Source of the DNA: Serinicoccus kebangsaanensis
Lineage (GTDB): Bacteria > Actinomycetota > Actinomycetes > Actinomycetales > Dermatophilaceae
NCBI RefSeq assembly: GCF_008919445.1
Contig: NZ_VSLG01000003.1
Span: forward strand, 310,001 to 374,000
Direction of reading: 5' to 3'
Length of the DNA: 64,000 nt
The notes below the pieces were generated by a model. It did not search any database, was not told the origin of the DNA, and worked only from the letters and a program-made list of their open reading frames with translations. Shown here piece after piece: positions 51,467 to 62,223 of this stretch (within the stretch, counting starts at the first letter, position 1; each line of letters starts with the position of its first letter). A program made the position numbers and the translations under genes.

Positions 51467-52689
51467 GCTGTCCCGCGCCCCGGCGCCGGGCGCGCGAGGA
51501 AGGGGAACACCAGCACGGTGAGTGCACCGGCCGCGACGAGCACCGCCGCGATGTCCTCCGGCATGAGCTCACGTGACACGCCCAGCTCGGTCACCGCCAC
51601 GATGATCGGGAGCCCGGTCGCGGCATACAACGCCAGCCGGCGCCGGTCGCCGGGACCGGTGAGGCCCGACCCCGTCCGGCTGAGACGCTCGCGCAGCCAC
51701 ACCACGCCGCCACGGATCACCAGGATCATCGCGACGAAGACGAGCAGCAGGACCGGTTGCTCGGCGACCGCGGCCACGTCGACGTTCATCCCGGAGGTCA
51801 CGAAGAAGACCGGGATGAAGAAGCCGTAGGCGATCGCCTCCAGCCGCTCCTCGTAGCCCAGGAAGCCCTCCGGGCGGACGGCGCGGACGATGAAGCCGGC
51901 GGCGAAGGCGCCGAGGACGACGTCCAGCTCGAAGACGCTCGCCGCGGCCATGAGGGTCAGCAGCAACCAGAAGGTCACCCGCACCGCCGTCTGCGCCGTG
52001 GTGTCGACGCCTTCGACGAGGGCCGCCCGGATGCCCGGCACCCGCATGACCAGCCGGTGCGGCACCACCGCGACCACGGCGGCCACCAGGAAGAAGGCCA
52101 GCAGCACGAGTGCGGAGGCCCAGGTGGTGCGGGTGGACAGCAGCAGCGCCATCGCCATGATCGGCATCAGCTCACCGACCGCCCCGTGGGTGAGCACCGC
52201 GGTCCCCAGCGGTGAGTCCAGCTGGCCGCGGTCCTTGAGGATGGGCAGCAGCGCCCCCAGCGCGGTCGAGGTGACGGCGATCGCCAGCACGGCGGCGGCC
52301 GCGAAGGTCGCGTCCGGGATGAACGCCCAGGCCACGCCGAGCGCCAGCGCCAGGCACAGGATCCAGGTGAGGATGGCCTGCCTGCCCTGCTTGGCCCGGA
52401 GGGTCGCCGGGTCGATCTCGGTGCCGGCGAGCAGGAAGAGCAGCCCCAGGCCCAGCTCGCGCACGAGCTCCACACCGGGACCGATCTCGGCGAGCGCCAG
52501 CACGCTCGGACCCAGGAGGCACCCGAGCACCAGCAGCACCACGACGTCCGGTACCACACCCCGTGAGGCGCGCACCACGACGGGCGAGACCACGAGCGCG
52601 CACCCGATCCAGAACAGCGACAGCAGCGCGGCGTCCAGGGTCGTCGAGGAGGTCAGCACCGGGAGCGAGAGCAGGTCCACGCCGCTCAT
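51445..52689 (-). CDS. cation:proton antiporter (CPA2 family)
   Basis: A 414-residue membrane protein with about 12 helices. FWIGCALVVSPVVVRASRG, LVLGCLLGPSVLALAEIG, LLFLLAGTEIDPATLRAKQG (helix-4-like motif), AVTSTALGALLPILKDRGQL, GELMPIMAMALLLSTR and YGFFIPVFFVTSGMNVDVAAV match KefB/CPA2 exchangers. The membrane domain ends without an RCK/TrkA regulatory domain. It exchanges Na+ or K+ for H+ (family). ATG 52689 overlaps the miaA stop. Confidence 0.92.
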   Translation of the reverse strand: MSGVDLLSLPVLTSSTTLDAALLSLFWIGCALVVSPVVVRASRGVVPDVVVLLVLGCLLGPSVLALAEIGPGVELVRELGLGLLFLLAGTEIDPATLRAKQGRQAILTWILCLALALGVAWAFIPDATFAAAAVLAIAVTSTALGALLPILKDRGQLDSPLGTAVLTHGAVGELMPIMAMALLLSTRTTWASALVLLAFFLVAAVVAVVPHRLVMRVPGIRAALVEGVDTTAQTAVRVTFWLLLTLMAAASVFELDVVLGAFAAGFIVRAVRPEGFLGYEERLEAIAYGFFIPVFFVTSGMNVDVAAVAEQPVLLLVFVAMILVIRGGVVWLRERLSRTGSGLTGPGDRRRLALYAATGLPIIVAVTELGVSRELMPEDIAAVLVAAGALTVLVFPFLARPAPGRGTAQPGTRR

Positions 52690-53648
52690 CCTCCCGCGCC
52701 GGCGACGACGTGACTCCCGACCAGGTCGAGGGCGCGCCGGAGCAGGTCCGGGTCGTCGTGCTCGAGCCAGACGATCCGGCCGTCCGGGCCGAACCACGAC
52801 TGCTGCCGGCGCGCCAACCGGCGGGTCGCCGCGGCCGTGTCCTGGATCGCCGCACCCTCGTCCAGCTCGCCGTCCAGCTGGCGCAGGGCCTGGGCATACC
52901 CCACCGCGCGCGAGGCCGTCCTGCCCTCCCGCAGGCCGCGGCCGACGAGGTCGGCGACCTCGGCCGGCAGCCCGTCCGCCCACATCCGCCCGGCCCGTCG
53001 GCCGATCCGTGCGTCCAGCACCTCGCGGTCGGCCCGCAGGCCGATGAGCACCGTGGGCTGGAGCAGCTCCCGGGTCGGCAACGTGGCGCTGAACGGTCGC
53101 CCGGTCAGCTCGATCACCTCCAGCGCCCGCACGACCCGGCGGCCGTTGCGCGGCTCGATCCGGGCGGCTGCCTGGGGGTCACGCCCCACGAGGACGTCGT
53201 GCAGGGCCTCCGCGCCCCGCTCCTGCAGCTCCGCCTCCCAGCGGGCGCGCACCTGGGGGTCGGTGGGCGGGATCTCCAGCCGGTCCAGCAGGGCGCGGAC
53301 GTAGAGACCGGAGCCGCCCACGACGACCGGCACCCGGCCCCGGGACCGGATCTGCGCCAGGTCGGCGCGCGCCGCGCCCTGGTATGCCGCCACGCTCGCC
53401 TCCTCCCGCACGTCCAGCACGTCCAGCTGGTGGTGCGGGACGCCCCGGCGTGCCGCCATGGTGAGCTTGGCCGTGCCGATGTCCATCCCGCGGTAGAGCT
53501 GCGAGGCGTCGGCGTTCACCACCTCACCGTCCAGCGCGAGCGCCAGCTCCACCCCGAGGTCCGACTTCCCCGTCGCCGTCGGTCCCACCACCGCGACCAC
53601 CGGCACCCTGCCCGGAGGAACGGCCTCCCCACCCCGGCGCTCACGCAT
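52686..53648 (-). CDS. miaA: tRNA dimethylallyltransferase
   Basis: A 320-residue enzyme. P-loop VVAVVGPTATGKSDLGVELA, catalytic region VNADASQLYRGMDIGTAKL, VPHHQLDVLDV, AVVGGSGLYVRALLDRL-type block (VVVGGSGLY), RVVRALEVIELTGRPFS, and the C-terminal SRAVGYAQALRQLDGE. It transfers dimethylallyl from DMAPP to A37 of tRNAs reading UNN codons. CACACT lies 6 nt before ATG 53648. The antiporter gene follows with a 4-base overlap. Confidence 0.96.
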   Translation of the reverse strand: MRERRGGEAVPPGRVPVVAVVGPTATGKSDLGVELALALDGEVVNADASQLYRGMDIGTAKLTMAARRGVPHHQLDVLDVREEASVAAYQGAARADLAQIRSRGRVPVVVGGSGLYVRALLDRLEIPPTDPQVRARWEAELQERGAEALHDVLVGRDPQAAARIEPRNGRRVVRALEVIELTGRPFSATLPTRELLQPTVLIGLRADREVLDARIGRRAGRMWADGLPAEVADLVGRGLREGRTASRAVGYAQALRQLDGELDEGAAIQDTAAATRRLARRQQSWFGPDGRIVWLEHDDPDLLRRALDLVGSHVVAGAGG

Positions 53649-53694
53649 ACCGCCAGTGTGGCAGCGGTGCGTGGCGAGGTCACGTCCGCCGCAC

Positions 53695-53700
53695 TAGCGT
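53695..53700 (+). promoter_or_regulatory. -10 box of the DUF4282 gene (leaderless)
   Basis: TAGCGT ends 6 nt before ATG 53707. Confidence 0.4.
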
Positions 53701-53706
53701 GGGGCC

Positions 53707-54057
53707 ATGACCTCCCAGCAGCCGCACGGCACCCCTGACCAGCCCGAGCGCACCACCCCCGGCGGGGGTCTCAAGGCGCTCTTCGACTTCAACTTCGACA
53801 CCTTCGTCACCCCGAGCATCGTCAAGATCGTCTACGTCATCGCGACCGTGCTGGTCGCGATCATGACCCTGGGCATCGCGGTCACCGGCCTGACGACGAT
53901 GTTCCAGGGTGGGGCGCCGGTCTTCCTCGGCCTGCTGCTCCTCGTCGCGTCCCCGATCATCGGCCTGGTGTATCTCGCCTTCGTCCGGATGAGCCTGGAG
54001 CTCTACTACGCGGTGATCCGGCTGTCCGAGGACGTGCACCACCGTGGCCGCCTCTGA
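53707..54057 (+). CDS. DUF4282 membrane protein
   Basis: A 116-residue protein: Pro/Thr-rich cytoplasmic N-terminus (1-22), FDFNFDTFVTPSIVKIVYVI and two membrane helices (about 36-60 and 68-92). It ends in VYLAFVRMSLELYYAVIRLSE, the C-terminal DUF4282 signature. Function is unknown; members are small inner-membrane proteins. Leaderless promoter pattern upstream. Confidence 0.87.
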   Translation: MTSQQPHGTPDQPERTTPGGGLKALFDFNFDTFVTPSIVKIVYVIATVLVAIMTLGIAVTGLTTMFQGGAPVFLGLLLLVASPIIGLVYLAFVRMSLELYYAVIRLSEDVHHRGRL

Positions 54058-54105
54058 GCTCTCCCCCGGTTGCCGCGTCGCCCGGCGCGGTGCAGGGTGA
54101 GCAGC

Positions 54106-54354
54106 ATGAGCCAGCACCCGGACGACCAGCAGGAGCAGGGCACCTTCGTCGGCGGCAGCTTCGGCTCCGACGAGGAGCCGGACACGACCGAGCAGGTCGA
54201 CGAGGACCAGGACGCCCCCCTCGCGGGCGCCGGTGAGGCCCCCGCCGAGGTGGAGGAGCAGGTGACCGAGCCGTCCGGCGAGGCGGACTTCGCCGTCGAC
54301 GTGGAGGGGATCGCGACCGAGCAGGCGCCCGGCGACCGCAACGAGCCGGTCTGA
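54106..54354 (+). CDS. small acidic hypothetical protein
   Basis: An 82-residue protein, extremely acidic (many Asp/Glu, Gln, Pro), with no membrane helix and probably disordered (ADFAVDVEGIATEQAPGDRN). A GTGAGCAG context before ATG 54106 is a weak ribosome-binding site. It lies 48 bp after the DUF4282 stop on the same strand and 20 bp before the PpsR gene. I recognise no family. Confidence 0.55.
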   Translation: MSQHPDDQQEQGTFVGGSFGSDEEPDTTEQVDEDQDAPLAGAGEAPAEVEEQVTEPSGEADFAVDVEGIATEQAPGDRNEPV

Positions 54355-54362
54355 CGACGGCA

Positions 54363-54368
54363 TACGCT
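54363..54368 (+). promoter_or_regulatory. -10 box of the PpsR-type gene (leaderless)
   Basis: TACGCT ends 6 nt before ATG 54375. Confidence 0.4.
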
Positions 54369-54374
54369 CGGGCC

Positions 54375-55226
54375 ATGGCGCACCCGATCGAGCTGCACAT
54401 CATCGCCGACTCCACCGGGGACACGGCGGCCCGCGTGGCCCGGGCGGCCGCGGCGCAGTACCACGACCACGACATCCGGATCGTCCGTCACCCCCGTCAG
54501 TCCTCCTTGGACGGGGTGCACGACTCCTTCGCCCGGATGCGCCCGGACCAGGTGCGCACCGTCGTCTTCTCGACCGTGGTCGACGAAGGGCTGCGGCAGC
54601 GGGTCACCCAGCTGTGCGAGGAGCACGGGGTGCCGCACGCCGACCTGCTCGAGCCGGCCGTCACCGCGCTGTCCGCCATCACCGGGCAGGACCCGGAGCG
54701 GGTGGTCCGGCCGGTCGGGGTCGGCGAGGACTACTTCAAGCGGGTCGCCGCCATGGAGTTCGCGGTCGCCAACGACGACGGCAACCTCTCCAACCACCTG
54801 CGTGAGGCGGACATCGTCCTCATCGGGGTGAGCCGCACCGGCAAGACCCCGCTGTCGATGTACCTCGGCTACCTGGGCTATCGCACCGCCAACATCCCCC
54901 TGGTGCCGGGCATCGAGCCGCCGGCGCAGCTCTACGAGGTGCAGCGGTGGAAGATCGTCGGCCTGACCATCGACCCGGAGCGGCTGCAGCAGATCCGTGG
55001 CCGCCGGGTGCGCGCCATGGGCAGCGCCCAGAGCCACCGCGACGGCTACACCGACCTGGTCAAGATCTTCGACGAGCTGGACGAGGTCGCCCAGCTGCAG
55101 CGCAGCCTCGGCTGCCCCGTCATCGAGACCACGGACCTGGCGCTGGAGGAGGCGGCGGGGCGGGTCATCGAGGTCGTGCAGCGACGGCGCGAGGCGGCAT
55201 CGGGCGGAGGCGGGTCAGCCCGGTAG
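54375..55226 (+). CDS. pyruvate phosphate dikinase/PEP synthase regulatory protein (kinase-pyrophosphorylase, DUF299)
   Basis: A 283-residue bifunctional regulator. It starts IELHIIADSTGDTAARVARAAA. The P-loop GVSRTGKTPLSMYLGYLGYR is at about 150-169, followed by NIPLVPGIEPPAQLYEV and KIVGLTIDPERLQQIR. Family members use ADP to phosphorylate a Thr next to the catalytic His of PPDK (off) and phosphorolytically remove it (on). The next gene is ppdK, 61 bp downstream, so the partner is almost certainly that enzyme rather than PEP synthase. Confidence 0.94.
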   Translation: MAHPIELHIIADSTGDTAARVARAAAAQYHDHDIRIVRHPRQSSLDGVHDSFARMRPDQVRTVVFSTVVDEGLRQRVTQLCEEHGVPHADLLEPAVTALSAITGQDPERVVRPVGVGEDYFKRVAAMEFAVANDDGNLSNHLREADIVLIGVSRTGKTPLSMYLGYLGYRTANIPLVPGIEPPAQLYEVQRWKIVGLTIDPERLQQIRGRRVRAMGSAQSHRDGYTDLVKIFDELDEVAQLQRSLGCPVIETTDLALEEAAGRVIEVVQRRREAASGGGGSAR

Positions 55227-55286
55227 GCTCCGCAGCAGCAGACCTCCGGGGCAGCGGCGCCCCGCCGAGACCGCGAGGAGACCGAG

Positions 55287-57974
<2,688 letters not shown>

Positions 57975-57985
57975 CGGCATACCGG

Positions 57986-58783
57986 ATGAGCGCGCGCGCA
58001 CCGGAGGGGTTGCTGCCGACGCTGGGTGACCTCGGCGGGTTCTTCGAGGTCACCGACCCGACCGTCCGCGACAGCGACGCGGTCGCCTGGACCGACGCGC
58101 TGGCACCGGACGCCCTCACCGCCCGGGTCGCGACCATCCGGGCCGCGCTCGGGCGGGCCACCGGGCAGACGGCCGAGGACGTGGACGTCCGGGTCGCCGT
58201 CTCGGCGCTGCAGGTCGGCCTCGCCTCGCGCCTGTGGTCGGTGGCCCTGGCCGGTGCCGTCCTGCACGACTGGGTCCCGGACCTCACCTCGGCCAACCTC
58301 GTGGCCAGCCCGGTGCACGCAGGTCGGGTGCCGCTGGGCCTGGTCGACCCCGGGGCCGGGTATGCCGTCACCGGCCTGCCCGAGATCACCGACCGGGTCG
58401 CGGGGACCGTGGTGGACGACAGCCTGGCGGCGCTGGAGGCCGCCTGCACGCAGGTCGGACGCACCTCGGCCCAGGTGCTGCGCTCCAACTCTGCCTCCAG
58501 CCTGGTCGGGGCGGCGCGGGTGCTCGCGGGGGCCAGACCCTCGTCCGGCCCCCGCGCGTGGGAGGTGGTGCGCCGCCTGCTCGAGGTGCCCGCACTGGCC
58601 CGGGGCGGCGGTGTGCGCGAGCGCTCGGGGCTGCCGGCCGGCACGGGCGGCGGGATGGAGCACCACGCCGAGGCGTTCCTGCGACGCGGGTGCTGCCTCT
58701 ACGACCGGCTTCCCGGGCACGGGCTGTGCCCGGACTGCGTGCGCGCGGTGCGGCGCCCGGACCTGGTCACGCCCGGCCACTGA
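57986..58783 (+). CDS. FhuF-like (2Fe-2S) protein
   Basis: A 265-residue protein. The C-terminus has the cysteine pattern RRGCCLYDRLPGHGLCPDCVRAV, the [2Fe-2S] motif of FhuF-type ferric-siderophore reductases. The rest is alpha-helical (ARVATIRAALGRATG, WSVALAGAVLHDWVPDL). It is cytosolic. A role in reducing ferric siderophores is family inference; no siderophore transporter is nearby. ATG 57986 lies 12 bp after the ppdK stop, so it may share that transcript. Confidence 0.8.
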   Translation: MSARAPEGLLPTLGDLGGFFEVTDPTVRDSDAVAWTDALAPDALTARVATIRAALGRATGQTAEDVDVRVAVSALQVGLASRLWSVALAGAVLHDWVPDLTSANLVASPVHAGRVPLGLVDPGAGYAVTGLPEITDRVAGTVVDDSLAALEAACTQVGRTSAQVLRSNSASSLVGAARVLAGARPSSGPRAWEVVRRLLEVPALARGGGVRERSGLPAGTGGGMEHHAEAFLRRGCCLYDRLPGHGLCPDCVRAVRRPDLVTPGH

Positions 58784-58812
58784 GGTCGCAGGACCGGGCG
58801 CCGGGCGAGGGC

Positions 58813-60015
58813 TCAGCGGGGCCGGACGGTGCCGGTGCGCTCCTCGGTGTCGTAGGAGTAGACCTCGACGCCGTCGATCCAGGTGCGCAGCACCCGCGAC
58901 TGCAGGTCGAGCGGGTCGCCGGACCACCAGGCGAGGTCGGCGTCCTTGCCCACCTCGAGCGACCCGACCCGCTCCTCGACACCCAGCACCCTGGCCGGGT
59001 TGATCGTCACCGCCCGCAGCGCGGCGTCGCGGTCCATGCCCTCCCGGACCGCCAGGGCGACCTGGGTGACCAGGTGGTCGATCGGCACGACGGGGTGGTC
59101 GGTGATGATCGAGACCTCCACGCCGGCGCGGTCCAGGATCCCCGGAGCCTTCGGGGTCCGGCCCCGCACCTCGACCTTGGAGCGGCTGACGATCATCGGG
59201 CCGTAGAGGACCGGGACCTCGTGCTCGGCGACGAGATCGGCCAGCAGGTAGGCCTCGGTCCCGTGGTCCAGCACCAGGCGGTAGCCGAACTCCTCGGAGA
59301 GCCGGATCGCCGTGGCGATGTCGTCGGCCCGGTGGCAGTGCTGCCTCCAGGGGATCTCCCGCTCGAGGACCTGCACGAGGATCTCGCTGACCAGGTCGGT
59401 GTCGACCGGTGAGTCGGAGGCGGCCTGCTTGGCCTGGTAGCTGCGCGCCGCGGCGAAGGCCTTGCGCAGCACGAGGGCGACCCCGAGCCGGGTCGAGGGC
59501 GTCTTCTGCTGGTCCCCGTAGACCCGCTTCGGGTTCTCCCCCAGCGCCGCCTTCACCCCGGAGGGGTTGCGCAGCACCATCTCGTCGACGTAGCGGCCGT
59601 AGGTCTTCAGCGCCACCGCCTGACCACCGATCGGGTTGGCCGACCCGGGGTTGACGTTGACCGTGGTCACACCGGCGCCGAGCGCGTCGTCGAAGCCCTG
59701 CTCCCGCGGGTTGATGGCGTCGATCGCCCGGGCCGCGGCCATCACCGGGTCGGTCGCCTCGTTGCCGTCGACACCGGCCCAGCCCTCCCCCTCCTCCCAG
59801 ACGCCCAGGTGGACGTGGGCGTCGATGAGCCCTGGCAGGACCCACCCACCGGCGGCATCGACCACGTCGACCCCCTCCGGGACCTCCACCTCGCCGCGGG
59901 GTCCCACCGCGGCGATCTTGCCGTCCTGGACCAGCACGGTCCCGTCCTCGATGATCTCGCCGACGACCGGCACGACACGGGCACCGACGACGGCCAGGGT
60001 GGTGCTGCTGCTCAC
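58813..60015 (-). CDS. amidohydrolase (imidazolonepropionase/dihydroorotase-like)
   Basis: A 400-residue amidohydrolase. Metal motif LPGLIDAHVHLG (HxH), then GVTTVNVNPGSANPIGGQAV, the HCHRADDIATAIRLSEEFG helix with further His, LDHGTEAYLLADLV and SIITDHPVVPIDHL (Asp). The last part has the GSLEVGKDADLAWWSGDPLD strand common to the superfamily. GTG 60015 has an AGGAG ribosome-binding site. It belongs to the group of actinobacterial 'amidohydrolase' paralogues of unknown substrate. It lies divergent to whiB1. Confidence 0.9.
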   Translation of the reverse strand: MSSSTTLAVVGARVVPVVGEIIEDGTVLVQDGKIAAVGPRGEVEVPEGVDVVDAAGGWVLPGLIDAHVHLGVWEEGEGWAGVDGNEATDPVMAAARAIDAINPREQGFDDALGAGVTTVNVNPGSANPIGGQAVALKTYGRYVDEMVLRNPSGVKAALGENPKRVYGDQQKTPSTRLGVALVLRKAFAAARSYQAKQAASDSPVDTDLVSEILVQVLEREIPWRQHCHRADDIATAIRLSEEFGYRLVLDHGTEAYLLADLVAEHEVPVLYGPMIVSRSKVEVRGRTPKAPGILDRAGVEVSIITDHPVVPIDHLVTQVALAVREGMDRDAALRAVTINPARVLGVEERVGSLEVGKDADLAWWSGDPLDLQSRVLRTWIDGVEVYSYDTEERTGTVRPR

Positions 60016-60406
60016 GGTGGGGGCTCCTTGCGGTTGTGGTTCTCGGGTGTCTGCCACCCTACGCAGGGGGCCCGTCCGCCGGTGCTGCGCCCCGGCTCCG
60101 GACCTGCTCCGGGCGCCGCGGGCAGGCGTGCAGCGCGTGACCAGTGTGATTGACGCCTCACCGGAATCGCCCGGCTGTCGCGCCAGAACCCTTGTGCTAC
60201 GGCGTGTCGCGATGGGAGGATGGGGAATAGTGAGCCTGGCCCTGGCGTTGGCACAGGCAGTGATGGCGGTCCCGACCCCCCGACCCTGGCACCGCCCACG
60301 TAGACGGAACAACGAGGTGTCGTCGCCCGCCGGTACACCCCCTGGTTCCGGAGTGGGCGACGGCCAGAGGATGCCCAGACGGGCTCAGACATAGGAGCAG
60401 ACACTG
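60016..60406. other. 391-bp intergenic region between the amidohydrolase gene and whiB1
   Basis: The region holds the two divergent promoters. A TGTGA-N8-TCAC stretch around 60147-60163 superficially resembles a CRP site but has the wrong spacing. A small ORF (60212-60394) precedes whiB1. I see no convincing -35/-10 pair for whiB1 and no RNA gene. Confidence 0.4.
60212..60394 (+). CDS. possible 60-codon upstream ORF before whiB1
   Basis: The ORF starts MGGWGIVSLALALAQAVMAV, a hydrophobic, signal-like N-terminus, and continues Arg/Pro-rich (RPWHRPRRRNN). It ends 12 bp before the whiB1 ATG. It may be a translated leader in the whiB1 transcript or a chance ORF. Neither homology nor a good ribosome-binding site supports it strongly (GGAG lies inside the ORF). 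Confidence 0.25.
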   Translation: MGGWGIVSLALALAQAVMAVPTPRPWHRPRRRNNEVSSPAGTPPGSGVGDGQRMPRRAQT

Positions 60407-60655
60407 ATGGACTGGCGCAACCGCGCGGCGTGCCTGGAGGAAGACCCCGAGCTCTTCTTCCCGATCGGCAACACCGGCCCGGCGCTGCAGCAGATCGAGG
60501 AGGCCAAGGCCGTCTGCCGCACCTGCCCGGTGATCGACACCTGCCTCAAGTGGGCCCTCGAGACCGGCCAGGACGCAGGTGTGTGGGGCGGGCTCTCGGA
60601 GGACGAGCGCCGCGCCCTGAAGCGACGCAAGGCGCGCGCACGGCGCGCCAGCTGA
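60407..60655 (+). CDS. whiB1: WhiB1-type iron-sulfur transcriptional regulator
   Basis: An 82-residue Wbl protein with four cluster Cys: Cys9, Cys37, Cys40 and Cys46 (AVCRTCPVIDTC). The turn GVWGGLSEDERRALKRR and a basic C-terminal tail (KARARRAS) follow. The 4Fe-4S cluster reacts with NO; the protein binds sigma A region 4 and DNA (WhiB1 family knowledge). ATG 60407 has an AGGAG ribosome-binding site 9 nt upstream. Next to convergent pdtaS it keeps the mycobacterial order Rv3219-Rv3220c, which supports the whiB1 name. Confidence 0.95.
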   Translation: MDWRNRAACLEEDPELFFPIGNTGPALQQIEEAKAVCRTCPVIDTCLKWALETGQDAGVWGGLSEDERRALKRRKARARRAS

Positions 60656-60673
60656 CGAGACCGCTGTCGAGCT

Positions 60674-60716
60674 CTCCGCCACCGGAGGAGGCCGTGACCC
60701 TCAGCCGGTGGCGGAG
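60674..60716. terminator. terminator between whiB1 and pdtaS
   Basis: A perfect 12-bp inverted repeat CTCCGCCACCGG / CCGGTGGCGGAG with a 19-nt loop, 18 bp after the whiB1 stop and overlapping the pdtaS stop. It probably ends both transcripts. Confidence 0.6.
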
Positions 60717-62203
60717 CCACGAAGCCGCACGGTGAACCGCACGACGGTCCCGTGCGGCTTCGTCGTCTCCCAGGAGATCTGACCCCGGAGGTCGGTGATC
60801 AGGGCCTCCACGATCTGCGTCCCCAGGCCCTGCCGGTCCGACGTGGCGGGGGCATACCCGCTGCCGTTGTCGGTCACCGACACCTCCAGCAGGTCGACCT
60901 CGGCCTCGTCGTCCCGTGCCCGCCGGGCCGCCACCACGACCCTCGCGGCCTCGCCCCCGGACCCACCCTCCTCGAAGCCGTGCTCCACCGCGTTGTGCAC
61001 GAGCTCGGCCAGGACCATCGCCAGGTGCGTGGCGTCGTCCGGCGGCAGCCAGCCGAAGGATCCCTCCACCGCGGTCGCCACGACGGCCTGCGTGGAGGCG
61101 ACCTCGACGGTCGCCCGCAGGATCCGGGCGGCGACGTCGTCGAAGTCGACCCGTTCGGAGAACCCCTGGCTCAGGGTGTCGTGCACCAGCGCCACCGTCG
61201 AGAGGCGCCGCCCGGCCTCGGCGAGAGCCTCCTGGGCCTTCGGGTCGTCCAGCCGACGGGACTGCAGACGCAGCAGTGCCGCCACCGTCTGCAGGTTGTT
61301 CTTGACCCGGTGGTGGATCTCCCGGATCGTGGCCTCCTTGCTCAGCAGCTCACGCTCGCGGCGGCGGATCTCGCTCACGTCGCGCAGCAGCAGCAGGGCA
61401 CCGACCCGCTCACCCCCACGGGTCAACGGGACCGAGCGCATGGTGAGGTTCATCCGGCCGGTCTCGATCTCGGTCCCCCACGGCGCCCGACCGGTGAGCA
61501 CGAGGGGCACCGTCTCGTCCACGGTGGACCCCTGCGCGATGCGGGAGGCGACGATCTGCGCGAGGTCCGCGCCGTTGACGTGGTCGGTGTGCCCGAGCCG
61601 GCGCAACGCGGACACGGCGTTCGGGCTGGCGTAGTCGATGATGCCCTCGGCGGTCAGCCGCAGCACCCCGTCGCCGACGCGGGGCGTCCCCCGCCCGACG
61701 CCGGTCGCGACGTGGTCCATCGGGAAGGCACCCTCGGCGATCATCGAGAACAGCTGCTGGCTGATCTGGAGGTAGTTCACCTCCAGCCCACCCTGCTGGC
61801 GCATGTTCTGCACGTCGGTGTGCCGCACCAGCACCGCGATCGGTCGGCCGGTGCGGACCACGGGGACGTACTGCTCCCGCACGAAGCCGATCTCGTCCGG
61901 CGTCGTCGAGCGGCCGGTCTCCATCACCTGGCTCAGCAGGCGTGCCCGCTCCGCCCCGGGCGTCTCGCCGATGACGTCGTCGTGGTAGAAGTTCGGGCCG
62001 GTCGACGGTCGCGCGTGCGCCGCGAGGAACCACGGCGAGACGTGCGGGTCGGCCTCGTCGTCCCGCTGCACCGGCAGCCACAGCGTGAGGTCGGCGAAGG
62101 CCAGGTCGGCCACCATCTGCCAGTCGCCCACCAGACGGTGCAACCAGTCGATGTCCGCGCCGGACATCGAGGAGCGCGACAGCGTGTCCCGGAGTGCAAC
62201 CAC
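60701..62203 (-). CDS. pdtaS: sensor histidine kinase PdtaS (GAF-PAS-HisKA_2)
   Basis: A 500-residue soluble kinase without membrane helices. N-terminal GAF-like domain (about 15-150), a PAS domain (about 180-290, GVLRLTAEGIIDYASPNAVSAL), then HisKA_2 with the phospho-acceptor His in REIHHRVKNNLQTVAALLRL, and an ATPase domain with LAELVHNAVEHGFE, TDNGSGYAP, GLGTQIVEAL. In mycobacteria PdtaS with PdtaR (ANTAR regulator) controls nitric-oxide and copper-linked responses and sits beside whiB1, as here. GTG 62203. pdtaR is not in the window. Confidence 0.94.
   Translation of the reverse strand: MVALRDTLSRSSMSGADIDWLHRLVGDWQMVADLAFADLTLWLPVQRDDEADPHVSPWFLAAHARPSTGPNFYHDDVIGETPGAERARLLSQVMETGRSTTPDEIGFVREQYVPVVRTGRPIAVLVRHTDVQNMRQQGGLEVNYLQISQQLFSMIAEGAFPMDHVATGVGRGTPRVGDGVLRLTAEGIIDYASPNAVSALRRLGHTDHVNGADLAQIVASRIAQGSTVDETVPLVLTGRAPWGTEIETGRMNLTMRSVPLTRGGERVGALLLLRDVSEIRRRERELLSKEATIREIHHRVKNNLQTVAALLRLQSRRLDDPKAQEALAEAGRRLSTVALVHDTLSQGFSERVDFDDVAARILRATVEVASTQAVVATAVEGSFGWLPPDDATHLAMVLAELVHNAVEHGFEEGGSGGEAARVVVAARRARDDEAEVDLLEVSVTDNGSGYAPATSDRQGLGTQIVEALITDLRGQISWETTKPHGTVVRFTVRLRGSATG
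60721..60761. repeat. second perfect inverted repeat, inside the end of pdtaS
   Basis: GAAGCCGCACGG and CCGTGCGGCTTC, 12 bp each with a 17-nt loop, five bases from the preceding hairpin. The tandem arrangement at the 3' end of the kinase gene could strengthen termination of whiB1 read-through. Confidence 0.5.
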
Positions 62204-62223
62204 ACCCCGATTGTGGCAAACCC

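Noticed and set aside
60147-60163. CRP-type operator upstream of whiB1
   Set aside because: The TGTGA and TCAC halves are separated by eight bases instead of six, and one half is incomplete.
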